A DNA stretch of 64,000 nt from an uncultured Eubacteriales bacterium (GTDB lineage Bacteria > Bacillota > Clostridia > Oscillospirales > Acutalibacteraceae), in NCBI GenBank assembly GCA_949292775.1, contig CASFBL010000005.1, positions 1-64,000 of the forward strand, given 5' to 3'. Made by a program: the position numbers and the translations under genes. Numbering within the stretch: the stretch's first letter is position 1; the number at the start of each line of letters is the position of its first letter. Positions 9,220 through 17,413 of the stretch are shown here, one piece after another. The notes under the pieces were generated by a model that saw nothing but the letters and a program-made list of their open reading frames with translations, was not told the DNA's origin and made no database searches.

Positions 9220-9720
9220 ATGGAATGTAACTGCAGCTGTGTACACAGCGATTTGTCGCTGATGGACGAAGTGCTCGACACTTATGCCGATGTGAAAGGC
9301 AGTCTCATCACGATTTTGCAGAAAGCACAGGACATTTACGGCTATCTGCCGATGGATGTCATCCGGCTGATTTCAGACCGCACCGGCGTAAAACCGGCGA
9401 AAATCATGGGCGTGGCTACCTTTTACACGCAGTTTCGCCTGCAGCCGGTCGGCAAATATCTGATTATGCTCTGCAAGGGCACGGCGTGCCATGTAAACGG
9501 TTCGGATTTGATTGAAAAAACCATCAACGAAACGCTCGGTATCAAAGACGGTGAAACCACGCCTGACGGGCTGTTTACGCTGAAAAATGTGGCGTGCCTT
9601 GGCTGCTGCAGCCTTTCGCCTGTGATGATGATTAACGACGAAACTTACGGCAGACTCACGCCCCAAAAGACCAAAGAGATCCTCGCGCAGCTCGCCGAGG
9701 CGGCAAAGGAGGATAAGTAA
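9220..9720 (+). CDS. NuoE-like [2Fe-2S] subunit of an NADH-dependent oxidoreductase
   Basis: A 166-residue thioredoxin-fold ferredoxin of the complex I 24-kDa (NuoE/HndA/HydC) family. Four cysteine ligands are seen as CKGTAC and, further on, CLGCC followed by SLSPV; GVATFYTQFRL precedes them as in the family. The ATG at 9220 has AGGAGG 11 bases upstream. The next gene, a NuoF-like flavoprotein, starts two bases after the stop, so the two are co-translated. The subunit would carry an electron from the FMN of its partner. The N terminus has an extra ECNCSC cysteine cluster. Confidence 0.9.
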   Translation: MECNCSCVHSDLSLMDEVLDTYADVKGSLITILQKAQDIYGYLPMDVIRLISDRTGVKPAKIMGVATFYTQFRLQPVGKYLIMLCKGTACHVNGSDLIEKTINETLGIKDGETTPDGLFTLKNVACLGCCSLSPVMMINDETYGRLTPQKTKEILAQLAEAAKEDK

Positions 9721-9721
9721 T

Positions 9722-11476
9722 ATGGCAAAAATTGTTGTCGGCGCAGGGAGCTGCGGTATTGCAGCCGGTGCGCAGAAAGTGTATGACGCATTGCAAACCG
9801 AACTTGCCGGAAAAAACGATGTGCAGTTGACCATTACCGGCTGTAACGGCATGTGCTTTTTAGAGCCGATTGTCGATTTGTATGATGACCAAAACAATCT
9901 CACAAGACTGGTCCGCGTGAAAGCACAGGACGCCGAAGCGATTGTAAAAGCGGCGGTCAGTGACGACCTTTCGGCGGTGCGCGACCTTGTCATTTCCGAC
10001 GAAGACGCCCAGTTTTTAGAAAAACAGACCCGCATTGCGCTTCGCCATTGCGGTGTAATCAATCCGGAAGAAATCGACGATTACGAAAATACCGACGGCT
10101 ATAAAGCCATTCGTAAGGCGCTTTCTCAGATGACGCCCGAACAGGTGATTGAAGAAATCAAAATATCCGGTCTTGCCGGTCGAGGCGGCGCAGGTTTCCC
10201 GACTTGGTTCAAATGGAATGCGGCGCGCGCTTCCGAGGGCGAGGAAAAATATTTGATTTGTAACGCGGACGAGGGCGACCCCGGCGCGTTTATGGACCGT
10301 GCCGTTATTGAGGGCGACCCGCATTCTCTTATCGAGGGCATGCTCATCGGCGCTTATGCCATAGGCGCGAAAGAAGCCGTGGTTTATGTCCGCGCGGAAT
10401 ATCCGCTTGCGATTAAACGCTTGGAAAAGGCAATCAAACAGGCTGAAGAAAAAGGCTATCTTGGCGAAAACATATTCGGCAGCAGCTTTTCCTGCAAAAT
10501 GCGGATTAAGGCGGGCGCAGGCGCGTTTGTCTGCGGCGAGGAAACCGCGCTGATTGAATCGTTAGAGGGCAGCCGCGGCATGCCGCGCTTAAAACCCCCG
10601 TTCCCCGCGCAGGCAGGCTATTGGCACAAGCCTTCTAATATCAACAATGTTGAAACCTTTGCCAATGTGGCATGGATTTTGAATAACGGCGGTGCGGCGT
10701 TTGCCGCAATGGGCACCGAAGGCAGCAAGGGCACCAAGGTGTTTGCGCTGACCGGTAAGGTGCGCCGTGGCGGGCTTGTCGAAATCCCGATGGGCAAAAC
10801 CCTGCGCGATGTCATTTTTGATATCGGCGGTGGTATCCGTGACGGCAAAGCATTTAAAGCCGTTCAGATGGGCGGTCCGTCCGGCGGTTGTATCCCGGCA
10901 GATTTGCTCGATACCGTCATTGACTATAAAGCGCTCGGCGCGACAGGCGCGATTATGGGCTCCGGCGGTATGGTCGTTATGGACGAGGGCACCTGCATGG
11001 TCGGCATGGCGAAGTTCTTTTTGGATTTCACCGCAAAAGAGTCCTGCGGCAAATGCGTTCACTGCCGCCTTGGCACAAAGCGTATGCTCGAGGTGCTCAC
11101 CCGCATTGTAGAGGGTGAGGGGAAATCCGGCGATATTGAGCTTTTGGAAGAGCTTTGCTATTCTGTCAAAGACGGTGCGCTTTGCGGACTCGGTCAAACA
11201 GCGCCCAACCCGGTGCTTACAACCCTTCGCTATTTCCGTGATGAGTTTGAAGCCCACATTAACGAAAAACAGTGTCCGGCAGGGGAATGCACGGCGCTGA
11301 TTACCTATTCTATCAATCCTGAAAAATGCGTCGGCTGCACCAAATGCGCGCGCAACTGCCCGGTACACGCAATTTCCGGCAGCGTCAAAGCGGTGCACAG
11401 CATTGACCCGTCCGTTTGCATCAAATGCGGCAAATGTGCGGAAAACTGCAACTTCGGCGCAGTGGAGGTGCACTAA
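9722..11476 (+). CDS. NuoF-like NADH-binding FMN/Fe-S subunit
   Basis: A 584-residue flavoprotein of the HydB/HndC type. Domains in order: a thioredoxin-like segment (about 1-90) that starts GAGSCGIAAGAQK; the NADH/FMN core with GRGGAGFPTWFKW, CNADEGDPGAFMDR and GAGAFVCGEETALIES; the [4Fe-4S] site ESCGKCVHCRLGTKRM with the distal Cys in DGALCGLGQ; and a C-terminal 2x[4Fe-4S] ferredoxin (CVGCTKCARNCPVHA, CIKCGKCAENCNFGA). These sites would pass electrons between NAD(P)H and ferredoxin. Stop and next start overlap as TAATG. Family members belong to bifurcating hydrogenases, but no H-cluster subunit is encoded here, so the electron acceptor is open. Confidence 0.92.
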   Translation: MAKIVVGAGSCGIAAGAQKVYDALQTELAGKNDVQLTITGCNGMCFLEPIVDLYDDQNNLTRLVRVKAQDAEAIVKAAVSDDLSAVRDLVISDEDAQFLEKQTRIALRHCGVINPEEIDDYENTDGYKAIRKALSQMTPEQVIEEIKISGLAGRGGAGFPTWFKWNAARASEGEEKYLICNADEGDPGAFMDRAVIEGDPHSLIEGMLIGAYAIGAKEAVVYVRAEYPLAIKRLEKAIKQAEEKGYLGENIFGSSFSCKMRIKAGAGAFVCGEETALIESLEGSRGMPRLKPPFPAQAGYWHKPSNINNVETFANVAWILNNGGAAFAAMGTEGSKGTKVFALTGKVRRGGLVEIPMGKTLRDVIFDIGGGIRDGKAFKAVQMGGPSGGCIPADLLDTVIDYKALGATGAIMGSGGMVVMDEGTCMVGMAKFFLDFTAKESCGKCVHCRLGTKRMLEVLTRIVEGEGKSGDIELLEELCYSVKDGALCGLGQTAPNPVLTTLRYFRDEFEAHINEKQCPAGECTALITYSINPEKCVGCTKCARNCPVHAISGSVKAVHSIDPSVCIKCGKCAENCNFGAVEVH

Positions 11477-14301
11477 TGAGCTTGATTCATATTACTATAG
11501 ATGGGCATAACCTTGCTGTGGAGGAGGGGACAACGCTCCTTGTCGCGGCAACCGAGAACGGGCTGAAAATCCCGAATCTCTGCTATGACGGCCGCGTCGA
11601 GCTGTACGGCGCCTGCGGGCTTTGCGTGGTGGAAGTCGAGGGTACGCCGAAGCTTCTGCGTGCCTGCTCGACCAAGGCGACGGACGGCATGGTCGTCCAC
11701 ACCGACACCGAGCGTGTTGTCCGCGCGCGTAAAGTGGCGCTCGAGCTTTTGCTGTCCGACCATGACGGCGACTGCAAAGCACCCTGCACCAAAGCGTGCC
11801 CGGCACATACCGACTGCCAGGGCTATGTCGCTTTGATTGCCAACGGCGAATACAACGAAGCCACACGCGTGATTAAAGAAAAAATTCCGATTCCTGCGTC
11901 TATCGGGCGTGTTTGCCCGCATCCGTGCGAATCCAAATGCCGCCGCCAGTTTGTTGACGAGCCGGTTTCCATTGCCGCGCTCAAGGGCTTTGCAGCCGAT
12001 ATGGATATGGCGAGCGTGACCCCTTATGTGCCGCCTGTTGAGCCGGATACCGGCAAGACCGTTGCCGTTGTAGGCGGCGGTCCCGGCGGACTTACCGTGG
12101 CCTATTTCCTGCGCCGTCAGGGGCACAGCGTTACCGTGTTTGATGCTATGCCGAAAATGGGCGGTATGCTTCGCTACGGTATTCCCGAATATCGTCTGCC
12201 GAAAGCCATTTTAGACCGCGAAATTGAGCAGATTGCAGCTATCGGCGTAAAGCTTTGCAACAATGTGAAAATCGGTAAAGATAAAACACTTGAAGATTTG
12301 CGGAAAGACTATGACGCAGTCGTGCTTGCCGCAGGCGCATGGAGCAGCAGCAAAATGCGTGTGCCGGGTGAAGATATCCCCGGAGTTTTGGGCGGCATTA
12401 ATTTCCTGCGTGCGGTTGCACTCGGAAAAGCGCCTGCAATCGGCAATGCCGTTGCCGTTGTAGGCGGCGGCAACACCGCCATGGATGCCTGCCGTACTGC
12501 AGTTCGTTTGGGCGCAGAAAATGTGTCGGTCATCTATCGACGCACACGCGACGAAATGCCCGCTGAAGAAGTTGAAATTGTCGAGTCTGAGGAAGAGGGC
12601 GTGCAGTATCGCTTCTTAACTTCGCCGATTGAATTTACAGAAGAAAACGGCAAGGTGCGCGCGGTGCTTCAGAAAATGCGCCTCGGTGCGCCGGATGCAA
12701 GCGGCCGCCGCCGTCCCGAACCGATTGAGGGCGAGACCGAAACCCTGCTTTTGGATACCGTGATTATGGCAATCGGCCAGCACCCGGACCTGACCGGCTT
12801 TGAAAGTGTGGAAACAACGGCGCGTCATACCGTTGCCGCCGATGAGGAGACTTTCCGTACTTCGTTGGACGGCGTGTTCGCTGTGGGCGATATGACCAAC
12901 AAGGGCGCTTCTATCGCGATTGCGGCGATTGGTGAAGCACAGAAAGCGGCTGTGATTGTGGATCGTTACCTTGCCGGCGAAGCGGCACGCTATAAAAAGC
13001 CGTTTTATGTGGAACGCGAACTGCCCGTGGAATTTTTCTCGAAATTCCCGAAAGCGCCGCGCGCCAAAATGCCGCAGCGCCCGGCAGAAGAGAGAAAGCA
13101 TGACTTCGGTGAGGTTGCGCTCGGCTTCTCCGAAGAGGTTGCCCAAAAGGAAGCCATGCGTTGCCTTGAATGCGGCTGCCATGACTATTATGAATGCAAA
13201 CTGATTGAATACGCCAACCAGTATGATGTTAAACCCGAACGCTTCGACGGCGAAAAGCATCACAGAAACGAAGAAGATGTCAATTCGCTGATTTCCCGCA
13301 ACACCGATAAATGTATTCTCTGCGGACTGTGCGTGCGCGTTTGCGAAGAAGCGATGGGTAAAACCAATTTGGGACTTATCGGGCGCGGCTTTGACACCAT
13401 CGTCAGCCCCGAGTTCTCTTTGCCGCTGGAAGAAAGCAGTTGTATGTTCTGCGGCCAGTGCGTCACCGTCTGCCCGACCGGCGCACTTCGTGAAAAACAA
13501 CCGGTTAGAAAGCGTCTCACGCTTCCCGAAAACAGCGTGCGGTCTGTCTGCACCGGCTGTGCGGCACTTTGCAAAACCGATGTTCGCTTTATCGGCAAGG
13601 CCGTTACGCGCGTGCTGCCTGAGGGCGAAAAAGGACTTCTTTGCAAAGCCGGTCGCTTCGGTATTTTTGAAGCTGCCGAAGAAAAACAGCCGATTTCTGA
13701 TGAGAAACTTGCCGCAATTCGCGCAAAGCTTTCCGAGTTCGGCGACAGCGCAGCGGTCGTGTTCGGTCCGACGGCGTCTTTGGAGGAAATGGCGTTTGCC
13801 AAAGCGTATTTCAAATCCGTTTACGCAGATGTCACTGAAAAATCTGCCGCTTTTGCGGGCGTCAAGCTTTTAGAAATCCCGTCCGTCAAAGATTACCGCG
13901 GCGAAAAAGCGGTCGTTTTGGTTGACTGTAAACTGCCCGCCGGTTTTGCGCCTGCATACACCGTTGCACTTTCTCACGCCGAAGCGCAAAATGTCAGTGC
14001 CCAGATATTCACCGCACCGTTTACAGCACAGGGCGGCACTTATTTGAAAGCTGAAGGCTCTGTGCGCACGGCGCAGGCGGCAATCAAGTCCGCACTTCCG
14101 ACCAAGCTTTCCGCGCTCGGGTTGCTTTGCGGACAACCTGCGGATTTGGAAGAAATGACACAGGAACTGAAAAAGACCTATTCAGCACTTGCAAATCCCA
14201 AGGATTCTGCTATAATCGAAACAGAGCTTTTGCGAATCGGCGGCGGTTATTTCCAAAACCGCACAAGCGAGGAAATCGCGCGGTTCTGCGACAAGTTCTA
14301 A
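11476..14301 (+). CDS. NuoG-type / GltD-type fused flavin and iron-sulfur oxidoreductase
   Basis: A 941-residue fusion. Visible order: a [2Fe-2S] plant-type ferredoxin domain (residues about 1-80, LCYDGRVELYGACGLC); a cysteine-rich segment (DCKAPCTKACPAHTDC) leading to a glutamate-synthase-small-subunit-like module with FAD site VAVVGGGPGGLTVAYFL (about 196), NAD(P) site VAVVGGGNTAMDA (about 325) and AVGDMTNKGASIAI (about 471); then ferredoxin motifs CILCGLCVRVCEE (about 613) and CMFCGQCVTVCPTGAL (about 656), and a molybdopterin-oxidoreductase-like Fe4S4 motif beginning CTGCAALCK (about 692). The last 200 residues look like a decayed NuoG/formate-dehydrogenase-like part without a recognisable metal site. 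The start at 11476 overlaps the previous stop; the longer frame from 11416 overlaps coding sequence. Probably the catalytic or scaffold subunit of an NAD(P)H/ferredoxin complex. Confidence 0.85.
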   Translation: MSLIHITIDGHNLAVEEGTTLLVAATENGLKIPNLCYDGRVELYGACGLCVVEVEGTPKLLRACSTKATDGMVVHTDTERVVRARKVALELLLSDHDGDCKAPCTKACPAHTDCQGYVALIANGEYNEATRVIKEKIPIPASIGRVCPHPCESKCRRQFVDEPVSIAALKGFAADMDMASVTPYVPPVEPDTGKTVAVVGGGPGGLTVAYFLRRQGHSVTVFDAMPKMGGMLRYGIPEYRLPKAILDREIEQIAAIGVKLCNNVKIGKDKTLEDLRKDYDAVVLAAGAWSSSKMRVPGEDIPGVLGGINFLRAVALGKAPAIGNAVAVVGGGNTAMDACRTAVRLGAENVSVIYRRTRDEMPAEEVEIVESEEEGVQYRFLTSPIEFTEENGKVRAVLQKMRLGAPDASGRRRPEPIEGETETLLLDTVIMAIGQHPDLTGFESVETTARHTVAADEETFRTSLDGVFAVGDMTNKGASIAIAAIGEAQKAAVIVDRYLAGEAARYKKPFYVERELPVEFFSKFPKAPRAKMPQRPAEERKHDFGEVALGFSEEVAQKEAMRCLECGCHDYYECKLIEYANQYDVKPERFDGEKHHRNEEDVNSLISRNTDKCILCGLCVRVCEEAMGKTNLGLIGRGFDTIVSPEFSLPLEESSCMFCGQCVTVCPTGALREKQPVRKRLTLPENSVRSVCTGCAALCKTDVRFIGKAVTRVLPEGEKGLLCKAGRFGIFEAAEEKQPISDEKLAAIRAKLSEFGDSAAVVFGPTASLEEMAFAKAYFKSVYADVTEKSAAFAGVKLLEIPSVKDYRGEKAVVLVDCKLPAGFAPAYTVALSHAEAQNVSAQIFTAPFTAQGGTYLKAEGSVRTAQAAIKSALPTKLSALGLLCGQPADLEEMTQELKKTYSALANPKDSAIIETELLRIGGGYFQNRTSEEIARFCDKF
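14189..14216 (+). promoter_or_regulatory. promoter of the B12-riboswitch operon, inside the upstream gene
   Basis: TTGCAA (14189-14194), 16-base spacer, and TATAAT (14211-14216) preceded by TGC, an extended -10. It lies about 85 bases before the end of the upstream coding region. A transcript would start near 14223, ahead of the cobalamin aptamer. Confidence 0.7.
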
Positions 14302-14309
14302 TCATATTT

Positions 14310-14500
14310 CCGTTTACGGGTTTTTCGGCGTACCGCGCCGGAAATGAAAAGGGAACACGGTGCAAATCCGTGACAGCCCCCGCTACTGTAATGTCTACGC
14401 TCTGCCATTTTGCCACTGGGTCACCCCGGGAAGGCGGCAGCGGCGGTTTACGGCAAAGCCAGGAGACCTGCCCGCAAATGATGCAAAAATTCTTTCGGTG
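14310..14500 (+). promoter_or_regulatory. cobalamin (B12) riboswitch aptamer
   Basis: Conserved blocks of the adenosylcobalamin-type aptamer are readable in order: AAAAGGGAA at about 14347, GGTGCAAATCC at 14359-14369, CAGCCCCCGCTACTGTAA around 14374-14391, GCCACTGG around 14412, CCCGGGAAGGCG around 14425, and AGCCAGGAGACCTGCC at about 14457-14472. Ends are approximate. It occupies most of the 367-base gap before the alpha-barrel gene. With the terminator at 14561-14591 it should lower expression of the downstream capture and ECF genes when cobalamin is plentiful. Confidence 0.95.
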
Positions 14501-14560
14501 GGAGAGAAGTATGCAGTGCAAAACTGGGGTAGCAAACTACCTTTCTTTTGTTGTGCATCG

Positions 14561-14591
14561 GGCGAAGCTCTCCAAAGCTTCGCCTTTTTTT
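14561..14591 (+). terminator. riboswitch-associated intrinsic terminator
   Basis: GGCGAAGCT (14561-14569), six-base loop, AGCTTCGCC (14576-14584), then seven T. It lies between the aptamer and the first gene, the position of an expression platform. GGAGAG at 14501-14506 can pair with CTCTCC at 14568-14573, which enters the left arm and could form a competing structure. Confidence 0.85.
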
Positions 14592-14668
14592 GCCGGAAAG
14601 GAGGCATTTTCAAAAAACAGAACAATCCGGATTTTCCGGCAAATCAACAATTGAAAGGAATTTGAGTT

Positions 14669-15847
14669 ATGAAAAAAACAGCTTTAACCATACTTTCTGT
14701 TCTGCTCGTTTTGAGCCTTTTGACCGTTTCTGCATTCGCAGCAGAAAATAACAGTGTTGCTTCTGAAAAGCAAGGGCTTTGTGCCTGGCTGCAAAACGAT
14801 GACAACACCGGCTTTGATTATTCCGAAACTTCTTTTGCCGACGGCACAGTTGATTGGTCCGCGTTCGCGTTAGCAAGAAGTTTTGCAGAAGTGCCCGAAG
14901 AATATCCGGCTTATGTAAACGCTGTTGTGAAAAACACATTCTCGGGGCTTTATCCGTCCGACCTTGCCCGCTTTACTTTAAGCGCCACGGCTTGCGGGCT
15001 TGACCCGCGTTCTGTGGGCGGTCACGATTTGCTTGCGGCGCTTTCCTCGGTCGATTACAGTGCGCAGACCTATTTAAGCAGTCTGATTTTCCCGCTTATA
15101 GCAATGAATTTCCGCTCGGATTTCGGCTTTCCGGAAGAAGTAAAAGCAGATGTTGTCAAAGCCATTTTAGCAGCACAGCTGACTGACGGCGGCTTCCCGT
15201 ACAGCACGGAAGACAGCGGTTACGGCATTACTGCCGACACCGACACCACCTCTATGGCGATTCAGGCGCTGGCGCCTTATTATAAGACCGACGACGCTGT
15301 GCGCGCGGCGGTAGATAAAGCGCTCGACTACCTGTTGACCCAACAGTTTGACGACGGCTCTTTCGGCTATACAGCATGGTCTTCGCCGAGCGGTGAATCG
15401 ACCGCGCAGGTGATTATTGCGCTGTGCGCACTGGGAATTGACCCGACAGACGCACGCTTTGTCAAAAACGGCAAAACGCCCGTGGACGCACTGAAAACCT
15501 ATATCGGTGAAAACGGCGGTGCGTGGTATGTGGATTACCAAAGCGGCCAAAAGGTTGAAAATCCGCTGTCCACCTATCAGGTTTTAATGGGTATGGACGC
15601 TTACGAACGCTTTACCGAGGGTGACTTCACCATCTACGCATATGATGAAAAGCCGCAGACACCTGAAACGACAGAACCCACAACGACACCGGAAACAACC
15701 GCACCGCAGACCACCGAGCCTGCGACTGAGAACAAAGAAAATGTTGAAATTCCGAAAACCGGTGCGGCAACCGTTCCTGTTGGTGCCGCTGTCCTCTTGG
15801 TTGGTGCGGCAGCGGCTGTCTGCTTTGTAAAAAAAGATGAACGCTAA
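14669..15847 (+). CDS. wall-anchored alpha/alpha-barrel protein, transcobalamin alpha-domain-like
   Basis: 392 residues: signal peptide (1-25, cut near SAFA-AE), an all-helical domain (about 30-315) with prenyltransferase/squalene-cyclase type repeats such as QLTDGGFPYSTED followed by DTTSMAIQALAPYY, and QQFDDGSFGYTAWSS followed by STAQVIIALCALG; then a Thr/Pro/Glu linker (about 325-360), IPKTG, a hydrophobic helix and KKDER. The tail is a sortase-type sorting signal. Animal transcobalamin and intrinsic factor have the same alpha6/alpha6 barrel with DTxxMAxLAL repeats. First gene after a B12 riboswitch and overlapping a DUF4430 lipoprotein by 11 bases, so a corrinoid-binding role is inferred. 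A true terpene cyclase is unlikely because the protein is exported. RBS GAAAGGAA at 14654. Confidence 0.8.
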   Translation: MKKTALTILSVLLVLSLLTVSAFAAENNSVASEKQGLCAWLQNDDNTGFDYSETSFADGTVDWSAFALARSFAEVPEEYPAYVNAVVKNTFSGLYPSDLARFTLSATACGLDPRSVGGHDLLAALSSVDYSAQTYLSSLIFPLIAMNFRSDFGFPEEVKADVVKAILAAQLTDGGFPYSTEDSGYGITADTDTTSMAIQALAPYYKTDDAVRAAVDKALDYLLTQQFDDGSFGYTAWSSPSGESTAQVIIALCALGIDPTDARFVKNGKTPVDALKTYIGENGGAWYVDYQSGQKVENPLSTYQVLMGMDAYERFTEGDFTIYAYDEKPQTPETTEPTTTPETTAPQTTEPATENKENVEIPKTGAATVPVGAAVLLVGAAAAVCFVKKDER

Positions 15848-16550
15848 AAAACTTCTCATTTGCTTTTTGACCCTTTGCCTGCTTCTTTGCGCCTGCGGCA
15901 AAACAGATTTGGCGCAAGGGGAGACACCGGGCAGTGAACCCCAAACAGAGCAAACCACCGGCGTGGGCGAGACTTCGTCCGCGCCGGCTTCTCAGCCGTC
16001 TAACGGAACGACCTGCACGCAAACGCCGTCCGGAAGCGCGCAGAAAGCGCAGGCGGGAACGGGGCAGGGGAATAACAGCGGCGGTGCAGGCACGGCCGGT
16101 TCGAAAGCACCCGGGAATACCTCCGGCGCGCGGAATCCGAATTCCCCGGCTGCCACTGCCGAACAGCCCCAAAAGCAAAACACAATTTCCCTGTCAATCA
16201 CCTGCAAAAATGCAATCCATAACGGCATTTTAGAAGACCCCAATTACGCGGGTGTCCTGCCGGAAAACGGTGTGATTTTTTCCTCGTCCGCTGTTCAAAT
16301 CGAGTCGGGCGATACGGTCATGCAGGTGGTCAAGTCTACGCTCAAGTCCAACAAAATTGTTTATCAAATCGCCTCCGACGGTTATATCAAAAGCATTGCA
16401 GGTCTCGGCGAATTCGACTGCGGCGCACAAAGCGGCTGGCTTTATAAGGTCAACGGCGTGCAGCCCAGCATTTCCACGCGGTATTATACCCTGCAGCCGG
16501 GCGACCAGGTCGAGCTTATCTATACCTGCAAACAGGGGGATGTTTCATGA
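15837..16550 (+). CDS. DUF4430 lipoprotein, transcobalamin beta-domain-like
   Basis: 237 residues. Lipoprotein signal with lipobox LCAC (Cys near 19), a long Ser/Thr/Gly/Gln-rich spacer (about 22-118), then a DUF4430 domain (about 120-237) containing SGDTVMQVVKSTL and the hallmark SGWLYKVNGVQPSISTRYY. DUF4430 (PF14478) is the family of the C-terminal beta domain of transcobalamin and intrinsic factor, which closes over cobalamin bound to the alpha barrel. Start ATG 15837 lies inside the end of the previous gene, and the stop overlaps EcfT as ATGA. The spacer would let the domain reach into the wall toward the anchored alpha-barrel partner. Function is inferred from family and context. Confidence 0.82.
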   Translation: MNAKKLLICFLTLCLLLCACGKTDLAQGETPGSEPQTEQTTGVGETSSAPASQPSNGTTCTQTPSGSAQKAQAGTGQGNNSGGAGTAGSKAPGNTSGARNPNSPAATAEQPQKQNTISLSITCKNAIHNGILEDPNYAGVLPENGVIFSSSAVQIESGDTVMQVVKSTLKSNKIVYQIASDGYIKSIAGLGEFDCGAQSGWLYKVNGVQPSISTRYYTLQPGDQVELIYTCKQGDVS

Positions 16551-17413
16551 AAACGGACCGTTCCTTTTTTTACCGTCTGCAAACCGCCACGCTGCTCTTT
16601 CTGCTTTTGGCGGTTTCGCTTATCACCATGCTGCGGGTGCATCCCGTGGTTTCCTTGCTTTCTGCATGTTCGGGTGCGCTTTCTCTTTTGCTGTATGGCG
16701 GCAAAAGGGAACTGCGCGCCCTTTTGCGCTTTTGCCTGCCGGTTGGGCTGTTGCTGGTGCTTTTTAATTTGGTGTTTAACCGCAACGGTGTAACCGTGCT
16801 TTTTTATATCGGCGATGCGGCGGTCACGCTTGAATCTGTTTTGTATGCGCTGTTTACAGGTTTTGCCTTTTGCGGCGCGGTGCTTTGGTTTTCGTTCTTC
16901 TGCGCGTTTTTAGACAGTGACCGCATCTATCGCTTGTTTGCACGGTTTTCAAAAGGGCTTGCCGTTATCTTTTCTCTGTCCATGGCGCTTGTGCCGAAAA
17001 TCCTGCAAAAATATGAAGAAATTAAGCTCGAAGAACGCGCAAGCGGCGATAAAAAGCATCGTTTTACGCAAAATATCTTACAGCTTTCTGCCCTGTTTTC
17101 GTGGGTGCTTGAGGATTCGTTCGAAACGGCGGTGTCCATGAAAGCCCGCGGCGCGCTGTTAAAAGGAAAACGGCAAAAAGTGCGGCAAAAGATATCTTTC
17201 GCGGATATACTGCTTTGGATTTTGTGTGTTGCCTGTGTGGCGCTTATGTTCTTTTCGCCGCCGATGCTTGCGGAAATTTACCCGAAATTCCGGCAAGAAG
17301 CCTATTTGCAAAGCAGCGTTTCCTATTTGCCGCTGTTTTTATTGTATTTTTCCCCGGTCATTTTTAAAATTTGGGAGGTGACAAAGTGGAAGTTTATCGC
17401 GCGAAAGATTTAA
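16547..17413 (+). CDS. ecfT: ECF transporter transmembrane subunit EcfT
   Basis: 288-residue membrane protein with five to six hydrophobic segments, the T component that couples ATP hydrolysis to the substrate-binding S component. The cytoplasmic coupling helices are seen: EERASGDKK (about 160), which departs from the usual Ala-Arg-Gly, and SMKARGALLKGKRQ (about 196), which has it. Start ATG overlaps the DUF4430 stop; the end overlaps the ATPase start by 28 bases. Being in the B12 operon suggests a dedicated (group I) ECF module rather than the shared housekeeping module. Confidence 0.85.
   Translation: MKTDRSFFYRLQTATLLFLLLAVSLITMLRVHPVVSLLSACSGALSLLLYGGKRELRALLRFCLPVGLLLVLFNLVFNRNGVTVLFYIGDAAVTLESVLYALFTGFAFCGAVLWFSFFCAFLDSDRIYRLFARFSKGLAVIFSLSMALVPKILQKYEEIKLEERASGDKKHRFTQNILQLSALFSWVLEDSFETAVSMKARGALLKGKRQKVRQKISFADILLWILCVACVALMFFSPPMLAEIYPKFRQEAYLQSSVSYLPLFLLYFSPVIFKIWEVTKWKFIARKI

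Noticed and set aside
12616-13500. 294-codon minus-strand frame opposite the fused oxidoreductase (a similar one lies at 10589-11473)
   Set aside because: Both are antisense to conserved Fe-S and flavin motifs and carry no features of a real protein.
9220-14301. Reading the redox operon as an [FeFe] hydrogenase
   Set aside because: No H-cluster motifs (such as TSCCPxW, MPCxxKxxE) occur in any of the three proteins; the likeness is limited to the NADH-side subunits.
14669-15847. The alpha-barrel protein as a terpene cyclase or prenyltransferase
   Set aside because: It has an export signal and wall-sorting tail, lacks the DxDD-type catalytic motif as far as I can see, and sits in a B12-controlled transport operon.
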